Positions 6,719 through 7,861 of a DNA stretch of 7,861 bases are shown here, one piece after another; positions within the stretch are counted from its first letter, which is position 1, and each line of letters starts with the position of its first letter. A model generated the notes under the pieces. That model did not search any database. It was not told the DNA's origin and saw nothing but the letters and a program-made list of their open reading frames with translations. The stretch is from Candidatus Agathobaculum merdigallinarum (lineage in GTDB: Bacteria; Bacillota; Clostridia; Oscillospirales; Butyricicoccaceae): NCBI GenBank assembly GCA_019115425.1, contig DXDO01000098.1, positions 1 to 7,861 on the forward strand. Direction: 5' to 3'. The translations under genes were made by a program, and so were the position numbers.

Positions 6719-7018
6719 TTATTCCAGATACATGATATCCTGCCGCGCCGCCAAATGTTTTGCGATATTCTGCCCCTGCCCGCTTCCGATCTCCACGAAG
6801 GTGATAGAAAGCCCGGGCAGATACTGTCTCCTCACGCGCAGCGCCACGCGGATGAGCTGCTCGCTTGAGGCATCACAGCCGTCTCCGTACAATGTAAGCT
6901 CTGCTGAACCATGCAAGCGCAGTATCCGCGCGCTGATCAACTCATAAATCGTATGCAGCAGCGTGTAAAACCCCACGGCCGCAAACACCGCGAGCACAGA
7001 TTGCCAAAAAACAGACAT
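6719..7018 (-). CDS. Small membrane-anchored protein of unknown function, upstream of recD2
   Basis: This 99-residue protein has no family I recognise. Residues 3-26 are a hydrophobic, aromatic-rich segment that would be a single membrane anchor or uncleaved signal. Residues 31-35 carry two arginines, which would favour placing the rest in the cytoplasm. The remainder looks like a small folded domain with predicted order strand (AELTLYGDG, 39-47), helix (SSEQLIRVALRVRRQY, 51-66), strand (SITFVEIGSG, 71-80), helix (81-94). Start: ATG with AGGAGGGG about 6 bases upstream. It is the first gene after a good promoter. Its TAA is 21 bases before the GTG of recD2 and in the same frame, so the two are almost certainly co-transcribed. 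A link to DNA repair is only positional inference. Confidence 0.78.
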   Translation of the reverse strand: MSVFWQSVLAVFAAVGFYTLLHTIYELISARILRLHGSAELTLYGDGCDASSEQLIRVALRVRRQYLPGLSITFVEIGSGQGQNIAKHLAARQDIMYLE

Positions 7019-7083
7019 GAGTTTCCCCTCCTGCTTTCAGGCTATGCCGCGCGTCAAATTCCGGTTCCATATTTACAGGAAAC

Positions 7084-7112
7084 ATTGTATCACAAGCGCA
7101 ACAAAATGTAAA
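7084..7112 (-). promoter_or_regulatory. Sigma-A promoter (extended -10) of the small membrane protein-recD2 unit
   Basis: Minus strand: -35 TTTACA (7107-7112), 17-base spacer, -10 TACAAT (7084-7089) preceded by TGA, giving an extended -10 TGn motif. Transcription would start near 7077, about 58 bases before the ATG at 7018. No promoter is visible between the two genes, so it probably serves both. Confidence 0.8.
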
Positions 7113-7127
7113 ACCAAAACAGATGGC

Positions 7128-7154
7128 AAAGCCGCCGGAACGAGTTCCGGCGGC
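7128..7154 (-). terminator. Terminator hairpin of the 77-codon gene
   Basis: A perfect 10-bp GC-rich stem (7131-7140 with 7145-7154) encloses a tetraloop, CTCG on the minus strand. It lies 11 bases after the stop codon of the small gene and is followed on the minus strand by TTTGCC, with more T-rich sequence (TTTTGGTTTT) further on. The U-run is short, so termination may be incomplete. There is no T-run on the plus-strand side, so the hairpin is assigned to the minus strand. Confidence 0.65.
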
Positions 7155-7165
7155 CTGCACCTGCC

Positions 7166-7399
7166 TTACGTCTGATGCTTCGTACACCACTCGGTCAGGT
7201 CTTCGCTGTTTGTGCCGCGCATCGGATGCGCGCGTCCGCAGTCTCGCTCATGCGGCGGCAGCGCAATGCCGGACGGAGCACTGTCGTGTGCTTCCTTTTC
7301 GCCGCTGCGCGCGGCGACGCTCGGCTTGCTGCGCGCCATCCACTCGAAGTTTTTCTGCGCAGATTCTGCCTGTTGATGGGAAAGTTGACTGTGCTTCAT
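7166..7399 (-). CDS. Small hydrophilic protein, unknown, with a possible Cys/His metal site
   Basis: This 77-residue protein matches no family I recognise. It is very polar, with no membrane segment or signal peptide, six histidines and two cysteines. The C-terminal half carries C54-x3-H58-x13-C72-x2-H75, which could bind one zinc ion, although the spacing matches no standard finger that I can name. The middle (residues 22-50) is low in hydrophobic residues and probably flexible. Start: the ATG at 7399 has AGGAGG 9 bases upstream; the frame stays open to a start codon at 7432, but that one lacks such a site and is less likely. It stands alone between the tuf terminator and its own terminator hairpin, and this context is the best evidence that it is real. 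Function unknown. Confidence 0.62.
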   Translation of the reverse strand: MKHSQLSHQQAESAQKNFEWMARSKPSVAARSGEKEAHDSAPSGIALPPHERDCGRAHPMRGTNSEDLTEWCTKHQT

Positions 7400-7595
7400 A
7401 TCTGCATTCCTCCTCGCACTTATTCTGTGCAAAAAGGCGCCGCTGAATCAGGAAAGCTCCGCCGTCCGCGTTATTTAATGCTGCTTTTGCCGATTTTAAT
7501 TGCATCTGCACAGCATCGACCATGATCTCCATCCAAAAAGACTAATCGCATTATTCTGGGAGCTCCAGCATGCTGAAAACATTCGCAAAGCATAT
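7400..7595. other. Gene-free stretch between tuf terminator and the small gene, with a weak promoter candidate
   Basis: About 196 bases with no convincing gene. A possible weak promoter on the minus strand is TTTTCA (7574-7579), 18-base spacer, AATAAT (7550-7555). Its spacer contains two adjoining short palindromes, GGAGCTCC (7559-7566) and CAGCATGCTG (7566-7575). The rest would be a 5' UTR of about 145 bases for the 77-codon gene, with a small GCAC/GTGC hairpin just before the ribosome-binding site. I recognise no riboswitch. Confidence 0.35.
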
Positions 7596-7632
7596 AAAAA
7601 GCCTGCCGCAGAACAATACGTCTGCGGCAGGC
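7596..7632 (-). terminator. Strong intrinsic terminator of tuf
   Basis: Minus strand: GCCTGCCGCAGA (7632-7621), 8-base loop, TCTGCGGCAGGC (7612-7601), then TTTTT (7600-7596) and TATATG. A perfect 12-bp GC-rich stem with a U-run, 28 bases after the tuf stop codon: a textbook rho-independent terminator for a highly expressed gene. Confidence 0.95.
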
Positions 7633-7660
7633 CTTCAGGGAAAGTCCTTTTGTATGAAAA

Positions 7661-7861
7661 TTAGTCAGCGTTGATCTTGGTAACAACACCAGAACCAACC
7701 GTACGGCCGCCCTCGCGGATAGCGAAGCGGAGGCCTTCCTCGATAGCGATCGGGGTGATCAGCTCAACGTCCATCTCAACGTTGTCGCCCGGCATGCACA
7801 TCTCAGTGCCTTCCGGCAGGGTGATAACGCCGGTAACGTCGGTGGTACGGAAGTAGAACTG
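7661..7861 (-). CDS. tuf: Elongation factor Tu, C-terminal end (partial)
   Basis: The last 66 codons of EF-Tu, the GTPase that delivers aminoacyl-tRNA to the ribosomal A site; the 5' part lies beyond the right edge. The visible residues are the C-terminal half of beta-barrel domain 3, with diagnostic stretches FYFRTTDVTG, MPGDNVEM, ELITPIAIEEGLRFAIREGGRTVGSGVV and the end TKINAD followed by TAA. Codon choice is strongly biased (ACC, GTT, CGT/CGC, GAG), as expected for a highly translated gene and more uniform than in its neighbours. The GTPase domain and the tRNA-binding parts of domains 1 and 2 are not in the window, so only identity and the stop codon are certain. Confidence 0.97.
   Translation of the reverse strand, partial: QFYFRTTDVTGVITLPEGTEMCMPGDNVEMDVELITPIAIEEGLRFAIREGGRTVGSGVVTKINAD

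Noticed and set aside
7248..7532. Minus-strand 94-codon frame overlapping the 77-codon gene
   Set aside because: It has no ribosome-binding site at good spacing, and its second half is Arg/Ala/Gln/Cys-rich shadow-like sequence. The overlapping 77-codon frame has AGGAGG and is followed directly by a terminator. Some doubt remains because its first 45 residues look protein-like.
1..7861. Mobile elements, CRISPR arrays, tRNA or rRNA genes, phage or defence modules
   Set aside because: No transposase, integrase, regularly spaced repeats, tRNA cloverleaf or rRNA sequence was recognised on either strand. RecD2 here is the stand-alone housekeeping form, not part of a defence cluster.

Overview
The window looks like core chromosome of a Gram-positive, low-to-mid GC anaerobe of the class Clostridia, probably a gut-type Oscillospirales. 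The grounds are strong AGGAGG ribosome-binding sites, sigma-A type promoters with TATAAT/TACAAT -10 boxes, a RecD2 (YrrC)-type helicase without RecBC partners, a clostridial-looking MreB (GTATVLVY in phosphate-1) and a bacterial NSS/SNF transporter. The finer taxonomic placement is inference. All recognised genes lie on the minus strand, so transcription runs from high to low coordinates; long open frames on the plus strand are antisense shadows.

In order of transcription: the 3' end of tuf (EF-Tu) runs in from the right edge and stops at 7661, followed by a textbook terminator (7596-7632). A gene-poor stretch (7400-7595) leads to a small, unrecognised 77-codon gene (7166-7399) with its own terminator hairpin (7131-7154). 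A clear promoter (7084-7112) then starts a two-gene unit: a 99-residue membrane-anchored protein (6719-7018) and recD2 (4442-6697). Next comes a consensus promoter (4372-4401) and mreB (3256-4320). After mreB there is a 230-base non-coding stretch ending in an intrinsic terminator that sits only 3 bases upstream of the ribosome-binding site of the next gene. That gene encodes a membrane protein with a C-terminal SHOCT-like helical hairpin (1988-3025). It is tightly coupled to tadA (1458-1979), and an NSS-family sodium-coupled transporter follows (51-1421). The last 50 bases hold a promoter whose -10 box lies inside a perfect 19-bp inverted repeat; it would drive a gene beyond the left edge.

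Functionally this is a housekeeping neighbourhood: translation (EF-Tu, TadA wobble-inosine tRNA editing), DNA repair (RecD2), cell shape (MreB) and solute uptake (NSS transporter), interspersed with small uncharacterised proteins. I see no mobile element, CRISPR, tRNA or rRNA, and no convincing new multi-gene system. The points most worth a second look are regulatory: the terminator abutting the ribosome-binding site before the SHOCT-tadA unit, and the palindrome over the promoter at the left edge. The two small unrecognised genes around recD2 come next.
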